Below are positions 25,655 through 34,576 of a DNA stretch of 64,000 nt, in pieces. Position 1 is the stretch's first letter, and the number at the start of each line of letters is the position of its first letter. The stretch is from positions 1 to 64,000 of the forward strand of contig JACNJX010000045.1 in NCBI GenBank assembly GCA_014382345.1, read 5' to 3'. A program made the translations under genes and the position numbers. Source of the stretch: Alphaproteobacteria bacterium. GTDB lineage: Bacteria > Pseudomonadota > Alphaproteobacteria > Rhodospirillales > Casp-alpha2. The notes beneath the pieces were generated by a model. The model was given only the letters and a program-made list of their open reading frames with translations, had not been told where the DNA came from and searched no databases.

Positions 25655-26377
25655 TTAAACCAGCAGGGTTACGCCCAGCACCAAAAGCAGCCCCAGAACG
25701 ATACGTTGAAACTGCCGCTCATCCAAGCCGCCGTAAACTTTTAGGCCAAGCCACATCCCGGCGGCGATGGCCGGCAAGCACCAGAGAAAATTGATCCCGG
25801 TCCGCGCATCGACCAGCCCGCCCGCCGCCAGCCAGCCCAGCGCCATGGTGTGCATGGCCAGGATATAGGGCTGAAACACGCCGCGCTGCTCGGCCCGGGG
25901 CCAGCCCCTGAGGTAAACCCAGACGCCGGGCACGATACCCGACAACCCGGCCAGGCCGCCCAGAAATCCGCCGGTCGCGCCCACCGCCCCGTCCGCCGTC
26001 ATGCCGCCGCCCGTTACCTGTGAGCGCATCGGAAAGAGCAGGAAGACCGCGCCATAAAAGACCAGAAACACACCGACACCTGTCCGGAACAGCTCCGGTT
26101 GAATGACGCCAAGCAACATGCTCCCAAGCGGCACACCAATGATCCCGCCGATCAGGAACGGCCACAGGCGGGAAAAATCCAGATCGCCGCGCAACCGCAC
26201 CAGGGCGATCAGGTGAATGGCCATGCCCGACGCCACCACCAGAGGCACGGCCTCGACGGGGGACAGGACATGCAGCCAAATAGCCGCCACGATCAGGCCG
26301 TCGCCGAATCCGGCCGCCCCGACAACCAGGGCCGCCAGGAACGCACCACCGGGGATCAGTAAAAATTCAAAAGGCAT
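25655..26377 (-). CDS. TauE/SafE-family membrane transporter
   Basis: 240 residues from the ATG at 26377, inside the end of the preceding cytochrome-b-type gene (11-bp overlap); the longer frame from 26431 is unlikely. There are about eight hydrophobic helices in two repeats. The N-terminal GAFLAALVVGAAGFGDGLIVAA and mid-protein GAVGATGGFLGGLAGLSGIVPGVWVYL are the paired family motifs. TauE/SafE proteins export sulfite, sulfoacetate or other small organic anions. Its place inside the fumarate operon suggests dicarboxylate or anion export, but this is inference. Confidence 0.85.
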   Translation of the reverse strand: MPFEFLLIPGGAFLAALVVGAAGFGDGLIVAAIWLHVLSPVEAVPLVVASGMAIHLIALVRLRGDLDFSRLWPFLIGGIIGVPLGSMLLGVIQPELFRTGVGVFLVFYGAVFLLFPMRSQVTGGGMTADGAVGATGGFLGGLAGLSGIVPGVWVYLRGWPRAEQRGVFQPYILAMHTMALGWLAAGGLVDARTGINFLWCLPAIAAGMWLGLKVYGGLDERQFQRIVLGLLLVLGVTLLV

Positions 26378-26720
26378 TGACCAGGAACAACAGGCCGACG
26401 GCGAGGCTGACGCCGCCCGCCAACGCCGCAAGCGTCTTCTGCCAATCGCGCCAGGGCAGAAATTCCAGTGCCAACAGGCGCACGCCGCCGGTCAGGTGCG
26501 CCGCCAGCAATACGATCAACCCGGCTTCGGCCAGCTTGACCAACGGCTGTTCCGTCCAGATCAAAGCGCCGTCGAGCGCCGCCTCGCCCTGGATAGCAAG
26601 GCCCAGCACCAAGAAGTGCACCGGCAGGAACAACGCCAATGCCACGCCGGACAACCGATGCAGTGCGAACGCCCACCAGGTGGCGTGGTTTCGATGCGTA
26701 ACTTTGATCTGTCCCGCCAT
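26367..26720 (-). CDS. Succinate dehydrogenase cytochrome b-type anchor, second subunit
   Basis: 117 residues, three membrane helices. TWWAFALHRLSGVALALFLPVHF opens the first helix and AAHLTGGVRLLALEFLPW the third region; the His residues are candidate haem b ligands, and HRLSG is the quinone-site SdhC signature. Strikingly, the other anchor subunit encoded upstream has the same pattern (RLS...VH, then A-x-H-x-x-G-x-R), so the two seem to be paralogues forming a heterodimer. The ATG overlaps the previous stop by one base. Confidence 0.85.
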   Translation of the reverse strand: MAGQIKVTHRNHATWWAFALHRLSGVALALFLPVHFLVLGLAIQGEAALDGALIWTEQPLVKLAEAGLIVLLAAHLTGGVRLLALEFLPWRDWQKTLAALAGGVSLAVGLLFLVNAF

Positions 26721-27073
26721 CAGACCGCCCCCAATTGGTAGAAGCCCAACACGGCGCGCAGGCCCAGAACCAGCACGGCGACGGCGAACACCCCCGCCAC
26801 GCCGTCGGCCACGCGGGGGTTCAGCGCCGTCATTTCCAACAAAACCGTACGCAGGCCGATCGGCGCATGCACGGCGGCGGCCAGTACGAAGATACCGTAA
26901 AACGAAGCCGCCACGCCGTTGCCGCCGACGCGCTGGATAATTTCCGCCGCCGTCAGGCCGCCCTGCACGGCCAGGATCATGCCGCCCAGATGCACGGTGA
27001 CGGCAACGGCCAGCACCATGGCGCTGAGGCGCTGCGCCAGCCAGACCCGACTCTGAATTCCTTCGACGCTCAC
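26720..27073 (-). CDS. Succinate dehydrogenase cytochrome b-type anchor, first subunit
   Basis: 117 residues from a GTG at 27073 that overlaps the stop of the Fe-S subunit gene (GTGA). The frame is open further upstream but only as a shadow of that gene. There are three membrane helices: LAQRLSAMVLAVAVTVHLGGM, then VAASFYGIFVLAAAVHAPIG, then VAGVFAVAVLVLGLRAVLGF. His residues in TVHLGG and AAVHAPIGLR are potential haem ligands. With the next gene it forms the quinone-reacting membrane anchor. Confidence 0.84.
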   Translation of the reverse strand: MSVEGIQSRVWLAQRLSAMVLAVAVTVHLGGMILAVQGGLTAAEIIQRVGGNGVAASFYGIFVLAAAVHAPIGLRTVLLEMTALNPRVADGVAGVFAVAVLVLGLRAVLGFYQLGAV

Positions 27074-27786
27074 AGCTTGCCCTTCAAGACCGCCACGACG
27101 ACGGCGCGCTTCAGCCCGGCGATTGCCGCCGTTGGACTGAGGGACTTCGGGCAGTGTTCCTGGCAACCCTGCTGGGAATGGCAGCCGAGGCAGCCGTCAT
27201 CCCCGGCAACCAGCCGGAGCCGTGCCCGGCCTAAGCCGTCGCGGGTATCGTTGACCAGCGTCCAGGCGCGATTGAGCGCGGCGGGGCCGAGGTACCCCGG
27301 CTTCCACGTCACCACGTCGCACGATGTGTAACAGACCGCGCAGCCGATGCACTCAATCCCGGCGTTGGCCTGCCGGCGTTTCGCATCACCGGGCGGGATG
27401 GCGGCAAAATCGTCGGCGCGGCTTTTCGTCGGACTGAACGCGCCGCCCGCCTTGGCCCATTTGTCGAAGAAATCCACCATGTCCACGGACAGGTCCTTGA
27501 CCACCGGAAGGTTCCGGAGCGGCGCGATTTCCAGCCGCCCGTCATCGGCGACACGCGACACATGGGTGCGGCACGTCCACCGGGCGCGGCCGTTAACGGT
27601 CATGGCGCAAGACCCGCACATGCCAACGCGGCACGCGAAGCGGTAGCTTAACCCCGGGTCCAGCTTACGCTGGACATAGGTGACCACATCCAGAACCGTC
27701 TGATTTTCAAGCCTTGGTACGTCGTAGGAGACGAATTCCCCGTCTTCCCCTCCGCGCCAGATCGATACCGCAAGCATGTCTTCCAT
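27070..27786 (-). CDS. Succinate dehydrogenase/fumarate reductase iron-sulfur subunit
   Basis: About 238 residues from the ATG at 27786. An earlier ATG at 27852 would overlap the divergent gene, and one at 27777 is also possible; no clear ribosome binding site decides. The 2Fe-2S ligands are in RFACRVGMCGSCAMTVNGRARWTC. The second domain has IECIGCAVCYTSCDVV and GCLGCHSQQGCQEHCPKSLSP for the 4Fe-4S and 3Fe-4S clusters. SIWRGG and TVLDVVTYVQRKLDP are classical SdhB/FrdB blocks. It is the first gene of the operon that continues to the VOC gene at 21831. Confidence 0.92.
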   Translation of the reverse strand: MEDMLAVSIWRGGEDGEFVSYDVPRLENQTVLDVVTYVQRKLDPGLSYRFACRVGMCGSCAMTVNGRARWTCRTHVSRVADDGRLEIAPLRNLPVVKDLSVDMVDFFDKWAKAGGAFSPTKSRADDFAAIPPGDAKRRQANAGIECIGCAVCYTSCDVVTWKPGYLGPAALNRAWTLVNDTRDGLGRARLRLVAGDDGCLGCHSQQGCQEHCPKSLSPTAAIAGLKRAVVVAVLKGKL

Positions 27787-27850
27787 GGGTTTGAGTATAA
27801 AAGGTTTTTTAAGGGTGTTCCAAGCACGCGCCTTGTGCTTAAGATCGGCC

Positions 27851-28930
27851 ATGCCTATCCGGACGATAACCCTTCACCGCTTCTCCCTGCCCCTGCTCCG
27901 GCCCTATAAGCTGGCGTTTGGGGCGATCGAAGCGTTCGATACCATTCTCTGCCTCGCCCACGATGAGAACGGAAACGAAGGGTTCGGCGAAGCCACCATC
28001 CTGACCGGCTACACGCCTGAAACCATTGATGAAAGCTGGACCATTGCCTGCGGGCTGGCGGAAAAGATTTTGGGCCGGGACATCGCTGACGCGAAACCGA
28101 TTATTAGCGCCGGGCACGCCACGGCCCCCTTTACCTCGACGGCGCTGATGACGGCGCTGGAAATGCTGGACGGCCATCCCCTGCTCGATGTGGCTCAGTC
28201 CATGGCGGTGCCGCTACTCGCCATCGTCAACGCCATGGAAGAGACAGCCATCGCCTCCGAGATCGACGCCCGTCTGGCGGAAGGCTACTGCACGCTCAAG
28301 GTCAAGGTCGGTTTCGACGCCGACGCAGACATTACGCGGGTCCGCTTTATTCAGCAGCATCTTCGTGGCCGCGCCCTGATCCGGCTCGACGGCAACCAGG
28401 GCTATTCGCTGGAAGACGCCCTCAGGTTCTGCGCCGGGCTCGACCCCGCCGGGATCGAACTGCTGGAACAACCCTGCCACGCCGATGACTGGAACGCCGC
28501 CACCGCCGTCGCCAATGTCGCGACGGTGCCGATGATGCTGGACGAATCGATCTACGGGCCGGATGACATCGACCGCGCCGCTGACCTGAAAGCAGCGGCC
28601 TATGTCAAACTGAAGCTGATGAAATCCGGCGGGCTGACGGCGCTGGCCGACGGACTCGGGCAAATCCGCGAGCGCGGCATGACGCCGGTGCTCGGCAATG
28701 GGGTCGCCAGCGACGCCGGCTGCTGGATGGAAGCCTGCGTCGCCCGCTCGCTGATCGATAACGCCGGCGAAATGAACGGCTTCCTCAAACCCAGGGAGAC
28801 CCTGTTCGAAACACAGCTTGGCGTCGAAGACGGCAATATGATGCTGCCCCCGGGCGCGCCCAAACTGAAATCCCCCGACGCCCTGTCCCGTCTCGCCCTG
28901 GACACCGTCCACTTTCCGATGGGGGCCTGA
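27851..28930 (+). CDS. Enolase-superfamily enzyme, muconate-lactonizing subgroup
   Basis: 359 residues from the ATG at 27851. The capping domain (1-115) is followed by the TIM barrel with the Lys-x-Lys acid/base pair in TLKVKVGF, metal ligands Asp in LIRLDGNQGYSLEDA, Glu in ELLEQPC and Asp in MLDESIYG, and the opposing Lys in YVKLKLMKSGGL. GNGVASDAGCWMEA closes the pocket. The pattern fits the MLE subgroup, which holds cycloisomerases, dipeptide epimerases and cis-3-hydroxyproline dehydratases. The substrate is undetermined. It starts 64 bp from the divergent Fe-S subunit gene and is followed by a TauE-family exporter 6 bp on. Confidence 0.88.
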   Translation: MPIRTITLHRFSLPLLRPYKLAFGAIEAFDTILCLAHDENGNEGFGEATILTGYTPETIDESWTIACGLAEKILGRDIADAKPIISAGHATAPFTSTALMTALEMLDGHPLLDVAQSMAVPLLAIVNAMEETAIASEIDARLAEGYCTLKVKVGFDADADITRVRFIQQHLRGRALIRLDGNQGYSLEDALRFCAGLDPAGIELLEQPCHADDWNAATAVANVATVPMMLDESIYGPDDIDRAADLKAAAYVKLKLMKSGGLTALADGLGQIRERGMTPVLGNGVASDAGCWMEACVARSLIDNAGEMNGFLKPRETLFETQLGVEDGNMMLPPGAPKLKSPDALSRLALDTVHFPMGA

Positions 28931-28936
28931 GCCGCC

Positions 28937-29689
28937 ATGTTCGGACTGGAATGGCCCCTCGTCGCCATCATGTCGGGCGCGCTGATTTTCGGCGGCATCG
29001 TCAAAGGCGTGGTCGGGCTGGGCCTGCCCATCGTCAGCATCGCCATCCTGCTAAATTTCCTTCCCCCGTTGACAACGCTGGGCATTCTGGTCGCCCCGAT
29101 CTTGGTCACCAACCTGTGGCAGACGGCGCGCGCCGGCAACATCATGGAACCGCTGCGGCGGTTCTGGCCCATGATTTTAACCGGATTTATCTGCCTGTTC
29201 ATCGGCGCCGAACTGATCGTCTCGATGGACACGAAACTTCTGTTCGGCGTACTGGGCGCCTGTGTCGTTGTCTTTTCCGGCACCAACCTGTTCCGCCCCC
29301 GCGTGCATCCCCTTAAACCCGAAACGGAAAAGTGGGCCGGCCCCCTGGCGGGTGCCGCGGGCGGCCTGCTGGGCGGCATTTCGACCATCTGGGGGCCGCC
29401 GATGATGATGTACTTCGTCATGCTGAAGCTGCCCAAGGACACGTTCGTGCGCACCGTCGGCATGACGTGGCTCACGTTTGCCATTCCGCTCGCCATTGCC
29501 TACTGGCGCAACGGCATCTTCGCCGGCGATGTTATCTATCTATCCCTCTATGCCTGCATCCCCGGCATGATCGGCATTCGCATCGGCGAAGTCATCCGCG
29601 ACCGGATCGATCAGGAAACATTCCGCAAGGCGATGCTGGTGATGCTGTTCCTGATCGGTTTGAATTTGATCCGAAGGGCGATATTCTAA
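28937..29689 (+). CDS. TauE/SafE-family membrane transporter
   Basis: A 250-residue inner-membrane protein with about eight helices and the duplicated family motif (LIFGGIVKGVVGLGLPIVSI near residue 16; AAGGLLGGISTIWGPPMMMY near 144). It has little in common with the other TauE-type protein at 25655 apart from the fold. It follows the enolase-superfamily gene after 6 bp, so the two are probably co-transcribed, perhaps exporting a product or by-product of that enzyme. Sulfite export for the xsc pathway is the other plausible role. Confidence 0.87.
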   Translation: MFGLEWPLVAIMSGALIFGGIVKGVVGLGLPIVSIAILLNFLPPLTTLGILVAPILVTNLWQTARAGNIMEPLRRFWPMILTGFICLFIGAELIVSMDTKLLFGVLGACVVVFSGTNLFRPRVHPLKPETEKWAGPLAGAAGGLLGGISTIWGPPMMMYFVMLKLPKDTFVRTVGMTWLTFAIPLAIAYWRNGIFAGDVIYLSLYACIPGMIGIRIGEVIRDRIDQETFRKAMLVMLFLIGLNLIRRAIF

Positions 29690-29724
29690 AAGCCTTCGGA
29701 CGATGGAAGGGCCAAGGGGAAAAT

Positions 29725-31056
29725 ATGGCAGGGGAACGCGGACATTTCGGAACACGGCTGGGATTCATTCTGGCCGCCGCCGGATCGGCCGTCGGGCTCG
29801 GCAACGTCTGGAAATTTCCCTATCTCGCCGGAGAGAACGGCGGGGCGGTCTTTTTGTTCATCTATCTCGGCTTCATCCTGACCATCGGGCTCAGCGTCAT
29901 GCTGGCGGAATTCGCCATCGGACGCCGCGCCCAGCGCAACCCGGTCGGCGCCTTCAAGGCGTTGAAAGGCGGCCCCTGGGTCGCCGTCGGCGGCATGGGC
30001 GTGTTTTGCGGCTTCATCATCCTGTCGTTTTACAGCGTCGTCGGCGGCTGGACCGTAGCCTACGCCGTCAAGTCGGCGACGGGACTGCTGGCCAATGGCG
30101 ATGCCAAGGCACTGGGCAACGCCTTCGGCGGCTTTATCGGGGATCCGGTGGAGCCTCTCATTTACCACGCCCTGTTCATGGCCGTGACCATGGCCGTCGT
30201 CGCCAAGGGGGTCCATGGCGGGATCGAACGCGTCTGCCGGGTTTTGATGCCGGTGTTGTTTGTTCTATTGGTGGTGCTGTGCATCCGCTCTGTGACCCTG
30301 CCCGGCGCCGGGGCGGGGATCGCCTTCTTCCTGGAGCCGGATTTTTCCAAGGTCAACGGCGCCATGGTTACCGCCGCCCTGGGGCAAGCTTTTTTCTCGC
30401 TGTCGCTCGGCATGGGCGCGATGATCACCTACGGGTCATACCTGTCGGCCAAGGTCAGCCTGCCCGGCGCGGCGCTTTGGGTGACGTCGCTGGACACCCT
30501 GATCGCGGTAATGGCCGGGTTCATGATCCTGCCCGCCGTGTTCGCCTTCGGCTTCGATCCCGGCGCCGGGCCGGGGCTGACCTTCATCACGCTGCCGGCG
30601 GTGTTTTCGCAAATTCCCGGCGGCGCGTTTTTCGGCACGTTGTTCTTCGTTCTGCTGGCGGTCGCGGCGCTGACGTCGGCGTTCTCCCTAATCGAGGTGG
30701 TGGTCGCCTATCTGGTCGACGAGAGGGGCATCAGGCGCTTTCAGGCGGCGATGGGGGCAGGGTTCGTGATCTTTATTCTAGGCATTCCGTCGTCGCTGTC
30801 GTTCGGCGTGTGGAGCAGCTACACCGTCGCCGGTAAAAACTTCTTCGACATCATGGATTATCTGGCCTCGAACCTGATGCTGCCGGCGGGGGGGATTTTC
30901 ATTTCCCTGTTCGCCGGCTGGGTGGCCTTCCCGAAACTCATGGAGGCGGGCGAAGGCGGCATCGAAAAAAGCTTCCGGCTGGCCCGCATCTGGCAGGCCA
31001 TCTGCCGTTACGTGGCCCCCGTCGCCATCGCCTGGACACTGATCAACGGACTGTAA
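29725..31056 (+). CDS. SNF-family sodium-dependent transporter
   Basis: 443 residues from the ATG at 29725, with AAGGGGAAAAT upstream; the frame is open far upstream but as a shadow of the exporter gene. The first helix, FILAAAGSAVGLGNVWKFPYLAGENGG, is the signature of neurotransmitter:sodium symporters (LeuT fold) with the unwound helix that binds Na+ and substrate. SLGMGAMITYGSYL in helix 6 is also typical. Eleven to twelve helices are visible. Prokaryotic members take up amino acids. It lies 35 bp after the TauE-family gene. Confidence 0.93.
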   Translation: MAGERGHFGTRLGFILAAAGSAVGLGNVWKFPYLAGENGGAVFLFIYLGFILTIGLSVMLAEFAIGRRAQRNPVGAFKALKGGPWVAVGGMGVFCGFIILSFYSVVGGWTVAYAVKSATGLLANGDAKALGNAFGGFIGDPVEPLIYHALFMAVTMAVVAKGVHGGIERVCRVLMPVLFVLLVVLCIRSVTLPGAGAGIAFFLEPDFSKVNGAMVTAALGQAFFSLSLGMGAMITYGSYLSAKVSLPGAALWVTSLDTLIAVMAGFMILPAVFAFGFDPGAGPGLTFITLPAVFSQIPGGAFFGTLFFVLLAVAALTSAFSLIEVVVAYLVDERGIRRFQAAMGAGFVIFILGIPSSLSFGVWSSYTVAGKNFFDIMDYLASNLMLPAGGIFISLFAGWVAFPKLMEAGEGGIEKSFRLARIWQAICRYVAPVAIAWTLINGL

Positions 31057-31075
31057 CCGCTCCACGCTTCTTCGT

Positions 31076-31438
31076 TTAAAAGGTACCCTTTTTTTGCGTC
31101 AATTCGCGGACACGGTTGACCATGATCTTGAAAATTCCCCGCATCACCGGGTCCATGCTGGAGAGCCGGCGCTGGAATTCCTCGCGGGAAATAGCGGTGG
31201 TCGTGGTGTCCTCAATGGCGATGGCGCTAGCGACGGGCAACTGATCGTCGAACAGCGACATTTCACCGATCACCGCCCCTTTGCCAAGCACCGCCAGGGT
31301 TTGCGGGTTGCTGCTCACCGCCCCCTTGCGAACCTCGACCTTGCCCTCTGTCACCAGATAGGCCGCATCGGACGGTGCGCCTTCCTTGATTAAAAAATCC
31401 TGGGCTTTGAATGATTTTTGTTCGAATCCGTTCGCCAT
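31076..31438 (-). CDS. Small cyclic nucleotide-binding domain protein
   Basis: A single 120-residue cNMP-binding (CAP-like) beta-barrel with no DNA-binding domain. The phosphate-binding cassette is GAVIGEMSLFDDQLPVASAIA, close to the consensus GEMALL...RSA but with Val where cAMP binders have the Arg. Ligand binding is therefore uncertain. The N-terminal FLIKEGAPSDAAYLVTEGKVEV is classical. A C-terminal helix (RGIFKIMVNRVRELTQKK) follows. It lies 127 bp downstream of the qor-like gene, probably as its own unit. Confidence 0.86.
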   Translation of the reverse strand: MANGFEQKSFKAQDFLIKEGAPSDAAYLVTEGKVEVRKGAVSSNPQTLAVLGKGAVIGEMSLFDDQLPVASAIAIEDTTTTAISREEFQRRLSSMDPVMRGIFKIMVNRVRELTQKKGTF

Positions 31439-31565
31439 GACGATATATCCCCCCTTCCCTGTCCCAAAAATTCCCCCAAGGTCATTTTAAAGACCTGGAG
31501 GAAAAGGGTAAGCCTTTTTACAACCAAAACGTAACTTTCGGCCCGGAAAGCTCCGATAAAAGGGG

Positions 31566-32561
31566 TTAGCCGCCCTCCACCGCCAACAACATCTTGCCTT
31601 TGGATTGACGGCCTTCCAGCGCGTCGTGGGCGGCCTTGGCGTCGGCCAGGGGAAACGTGCGGTCGAGCGTCACGGTGAGCGCGCCGGACCGATAGAGCCG
31701 GTACAGATCATCGCTGCGTTCCCGGCGGGCTTCGGGCGTCGGGATGTAATCGGCCAGATGCGGGCGGGTGAAAAACACGGAGCCGGCCTCGGCCAAATCC
31801 AGCGGGTCGAGCGCGCCGATAGGCCCCGACGCATTGCCGTTGTTGGACAGGACGCCACGGGGCTTCAGGCATTTCAGGCTTTGCCGCACGGTGTCCTTGC
31901 CGACGGAATCATAGACCACGTTGACTCCCTCGCCGCCTGTAATCTCACGTACTGCCCCGGCGAAGTCCACATCGCGATAGAGGATGGCGTGATCGGCCCC
32001 CCGTTGTTGGGCGATTTCGGCCTTCTCCGGGCTGCCGACGGTAACCAGGACGGTCGCGCCACGGGCCTTCGCCAACTGGATCATCAATTGCCCCAGACCG
32101 CCGGCGCCGGCATGGATCAGGCAGCTATCGCCGTCTTTCAGGGGATATAGCGAATGGGTCAGGTAATGCGCCGTCATGCCCTGAAGTTGTAGCGCACAGG
32201 CGACGTCCGTGGGCACGTCCTCGGGCACCACCGCCAGCTTCCAGGCCGGAACGACGGCGTATTCGGCATAACTGCCGAGCGCCAGACAATAAGCGACGCG
32301 GTCCCCCGATTGAACGCTATCGACGCCGGGGCCTATCGCCTCGACGACGCCGGCCCCCTCCATTCCCGGTGTGAAGGGCGGCGTATTGGGGTAGGTCACG
32401 GATTTCCGGAACACGCCCGAGCGCATATAAACATCGATGAAATTGATCCCGGCGCGGCTGACCCTGACAAGAACCTCGCCCTCGCCCGCTTCGGGAATGT
32501 CCACATCGACCAAAGCCAACTGGTCCGATCCGCCATAATCCCGGACCTGGACCACCCGCAT
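31566..32561 (-). CDS. Zinc-free medium-chain dehydrogenase, quinone oxidoreductase type
   Basis: 331 residues. The fold is marked by NFIDVYMRSGVF, MEGAGVVEAIGPGVDSVQSGDRVAY, LLIHAGAGGLGQLMIQLAKARGA (as CLIHAGAGGLGQ) and VVYDSVGKDTVRQSL. The structural and catalytic zinc Cys are absent, as in NADPH:quinone or enoyl reductases. It is the last gene of the operon that begins with glmS, starting 3 bp after the CoA-ligase alpha gene. In that setting an enoyl-thioester or alkenal reductase role is as likely as quinone reduction. Confidence 0.87.
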   Translation of the reverse strand: MRVVQVRDYGGSDQLALVDVDIPEAGEGEVLVRVSRAGINFIDVYMRSGVFRKSVTYPNTPPFTPGMEGAGVVEAIGPGVDSVQSGDRVAYCLALGSYAEYAVVPAWKLAVVPEDVPTDVACALQLQGMTAHYLTHSLYPLKDGDSCLIHAGAGGLGQLMIQLAKARGATVLVTVGSPEKAEIAQQRGADHAILYRDVDFAGAVREITGGEGVNVVYDSVGKDTVRQSLKCLKPRGVLSNNGNASGPIGALDPLDLAEAGSVFFTRPHLADYIPTPEARRERSDDLYRLYRSGALTVTLDRTFPLADAKAAHDALEGRQSKGKMLLAVEGG

Positions 32562-32564
32562 GAC

Positions 32565-33431
32565 TTACAGGCTCTCTTTAAGCGCGTCGCCGACGTGAGA
32601 CGGTGTCGCGAGCACGGTGACGCCGGCGGCTTCCAGCGCCTGCTTCTTGGATGCATACGTCCCACGGTCGCCCATGACGATGGCGCCGGCGTGGCCCATT
32701 TTCTTGCCCTTGGGCGCTGCCCCGCCGGCGATAAAGGCGATCACCGGTTTTGACATGGTCGCGGCGTATTCGGCGGCCTCTTCCTCCATGGTGCCGCCGA
32801 TTTCCCCGACCATGACCACGGCGTCGGTGCCTTCAAACCCGTCCAAGGCCTCCAGCGCGTCACGCGTCGTGGTGCCGATGATGGGATCACCGCCGATGCC
32901 GACAAAGGCCGACTGGCCGTATCCGGCGGAAACGATGTTCTGGCACATCAGGGTGCCGAGGCTGCCGGAGCGGGAAATCACGCCGACGGAGCCTTTTTTG
33001 AAGATGCGTTCGTTAAAGGCCGGCATGAAGCCCTGAAAACATTCGCCGATGGTGACCGAGCCCGCCGTGTTGGGCCCGGTGATGTGGGTTTCCGCGCCAC
33101 GCGCGGCCATGATGTACATGACATCCTGCACCGGGATGTGTTCCGTCAGGATGCACAAATTTTTTGCTCCGGCCTCGATGGCGTCGAGCGCCGCATCCTT
33201 GACGCCCAAGGGCGGGATAAACAGGATCGAGGCGTCGAATTCGACCTCTTTCATGGCATCCACGGCAGACGCGAACACCGGCACGCCGCAATGCTCCGTG
33301 CCCGCCTTTTTCGGATTGACGCCGCCGACCACGTTGGTGCCGTAGGCCTGCATCAATTCGGTCCAAAACGTGCCCTGCTTGCCGGTGATCCCCTGGACCA
33401 GCACCCGGTGTTCCTTGCGCAGGATGATCAT
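32565..33431 (-). CDS. Acyl-CoA synthetase (NDP-forming) alpha subunit, SucD-like
   Basis: 288 residues with the CoA-binding Rossmann domain (VLVQGITGKQGTFWTELMQAYG) and the ligase domain with phospho-His at about 247 in KKMGHAGAIV. SLGTLMCQNIVSAGYGQS and VGIGGDPIIGTT match SucD. Its start overlaps the beta-subunit stop by 4 bp. The operon puts it after a CoA-acylating aldehyde dehydrogenase, so together they would link an aldehyde, its CoA thioester and the free acid, with ATP made or spent. Succinyl-CoA synthetase proper is usually encoded with sucAB, so a special acid is likely here. Confidence 0.9.
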   Translation of the reverse strand: MIILRKEHRVLVQGITGKQGTFWTELMQAYGTNVVGGVNPKKAGTEHCGVPVFASAVDAMKEVEFDASILFIPPLGVKDAALDAIEAGAKNLCILTEHIPVQDVMYIMAARGAETHITGPNTAGSVTIGECFQGFMPAFNERIFKKGSVGVISRSGSLGTLMCQNIVSAGYGQSAFVGIGGDPIIGTTTRDALEALDGFEGTDAVVMVGEIGGTMEEEAAEYAATMSKPVIAFIAGGAAPKGKKMGHAGAIVMGDRGTYASKKQALEAAGVTVLATPSHVGDALKESL

Positions 33432-34576
33432 GCGCCGTCTCCCTTCGCGGCATCCCTGGCGGCATCAACGGCGGCCTTGCTGGCGGCATCCATGTCCGGA
33501 TAGGGGACGAGGCCGAGACGGTCCTTCAGCATCTTAATCGCTTCCTCGTCGCCGGTACCGGCGATGGAAAAGAAAACCGGGATTTCGGGCTGAAGCTCAT
33601 CCCAGGCGTTGAGCAGGCCTTCCATCATCACCTCGCAGCGGGCAAAGGCGCCGCAGAAGTTGACCACCAGCGACTTGATGCCCGGCTTGTCCAGCACCAT
33701 GCCGAGCGCCGTCTGCGCCTTGGTGTAGGCCTCGCCGCCGATCTCGCAGAAATTGGCCGGTTTGCCGCCGTGATGGCGGACCACGTCCATGGTCGTCATG
33801 GTCAGCCCGGCGCCGTTGGCAAGCACGCCGACGTCGCCGTCCAGTTCGATGTATTTGATGACCGCGTCCTCGCCGCGCTGTTCCAGCTCCGTCAGCTTTT
33901 CAGGCGAGCCTTTCGCCGCCAGGTCCTCGTGGCGCTTGATGGCGGAATCATCCAGCACGAACTTGCAGTCCAGCGCCACCAGCCCGCCGCCCGCCACCTG
34001 GGCCAACGGATTGACCTCCAGCAGTTCGGCATCGTTGTCGCGGTACGCCGTATAAAGGTTAACCAGAAAATCGGCGATGGCGTCCACGGCTTCACCCAGA
34101 TCGAGTCCGTCCAACAGGGCGCGGGCGGCATCGGCATCGAAACCGGTACGGATATCGACGGCGGTTTGTTTCAGCTTGTCCGGCGTTTCCGCCGCGACCT
34201 CTTCGATATCCATGCCGCCTTCGGTGGAAAACAGCACCAGCGGCCCCTTGGAGCCCGAATCGTTCATCACGGCGGCATAGAATTCGCGGTGAATGTCGGA
34301 GCGTCCCTCGACCAGCACGCCTTCGACCCGGTGCCCGGCGATCTCCATGCCGAGGATGGCTTGTGCCGCGTCCCGCGCTTCATCGGCGGTGTCGGCGATC
34401 TTTATACCGCCCGCCTTGCCGCGCTTGCCGGTCGGCACTTGGGCCTTGATGACACTAGGGCCGATGGCGTCAAAAGCCTCGGCGGCATCTTCGGGTGTGC
34501 GGACATAGCGCCCGTCCGGAATGGCAATGCCCGCCGCCTTTAACAGCGGTTTGGCGGCGTATTCTTCGAAATTCAT
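33428..34576 (-). CDS. Acyl-CoA synthetase (NDP-forming) beta subunit, SucC-like
   Basis: A 382-residue ATP-grasp subunit. The start MNFEEYAAKPLLKAAGIAIP corresponds to the SucC N-terminus, KAQVPTGKRGKAGGIKIA to the nucleotide loop, LLEVNPLAQVAGGGLVALDCKFVLDD to the metal site and ANGAGLTMTTMDVVRHHGGKPANFCEIGG to the subunit interface. It overlaps both neighbours by 4 bp, so ALDH, beta and alpha are translationally coupled. SucCD-like pairs that act on sulfoacetate, malate or other acids are known, so substrate specificity cannot be assumed to be succinate. Confidence 0.9.
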   Translation of the reverse strand: MNFEEYAAKPLLKAAGIAIPDGRYVRTPEDAAEAFDAIGPSVIKAQVPTGKRGKAGGIKIADTADEARDAAQAILGMEIAGHRVEGVLVEGRSDIHREFYAAVMNDSGSKGPLVLFSTEGGMDIEEVAAETPDKLKQTAVDIRTGFDADAARALLDGLDLGEAVDAIADFLVNLYTAYRDNDAELLEVNPLAQVAGGGLVALDCKFVLDDSAIKRHEDLAAKGSPEKLTELEQRGEDAVIKYIELDGDVGVLANGAGLTMTTMDVVRHHGGKPANFCEIGGEAYTKAQTALGMVLDKPGIKSLVVNFCGAFARCEVMMEGLLNAWDELQPEIPVFFSIAGTGDEEAIKMLKDRLGLVPYPDMDAASKAAVDAARDAAKGDGA

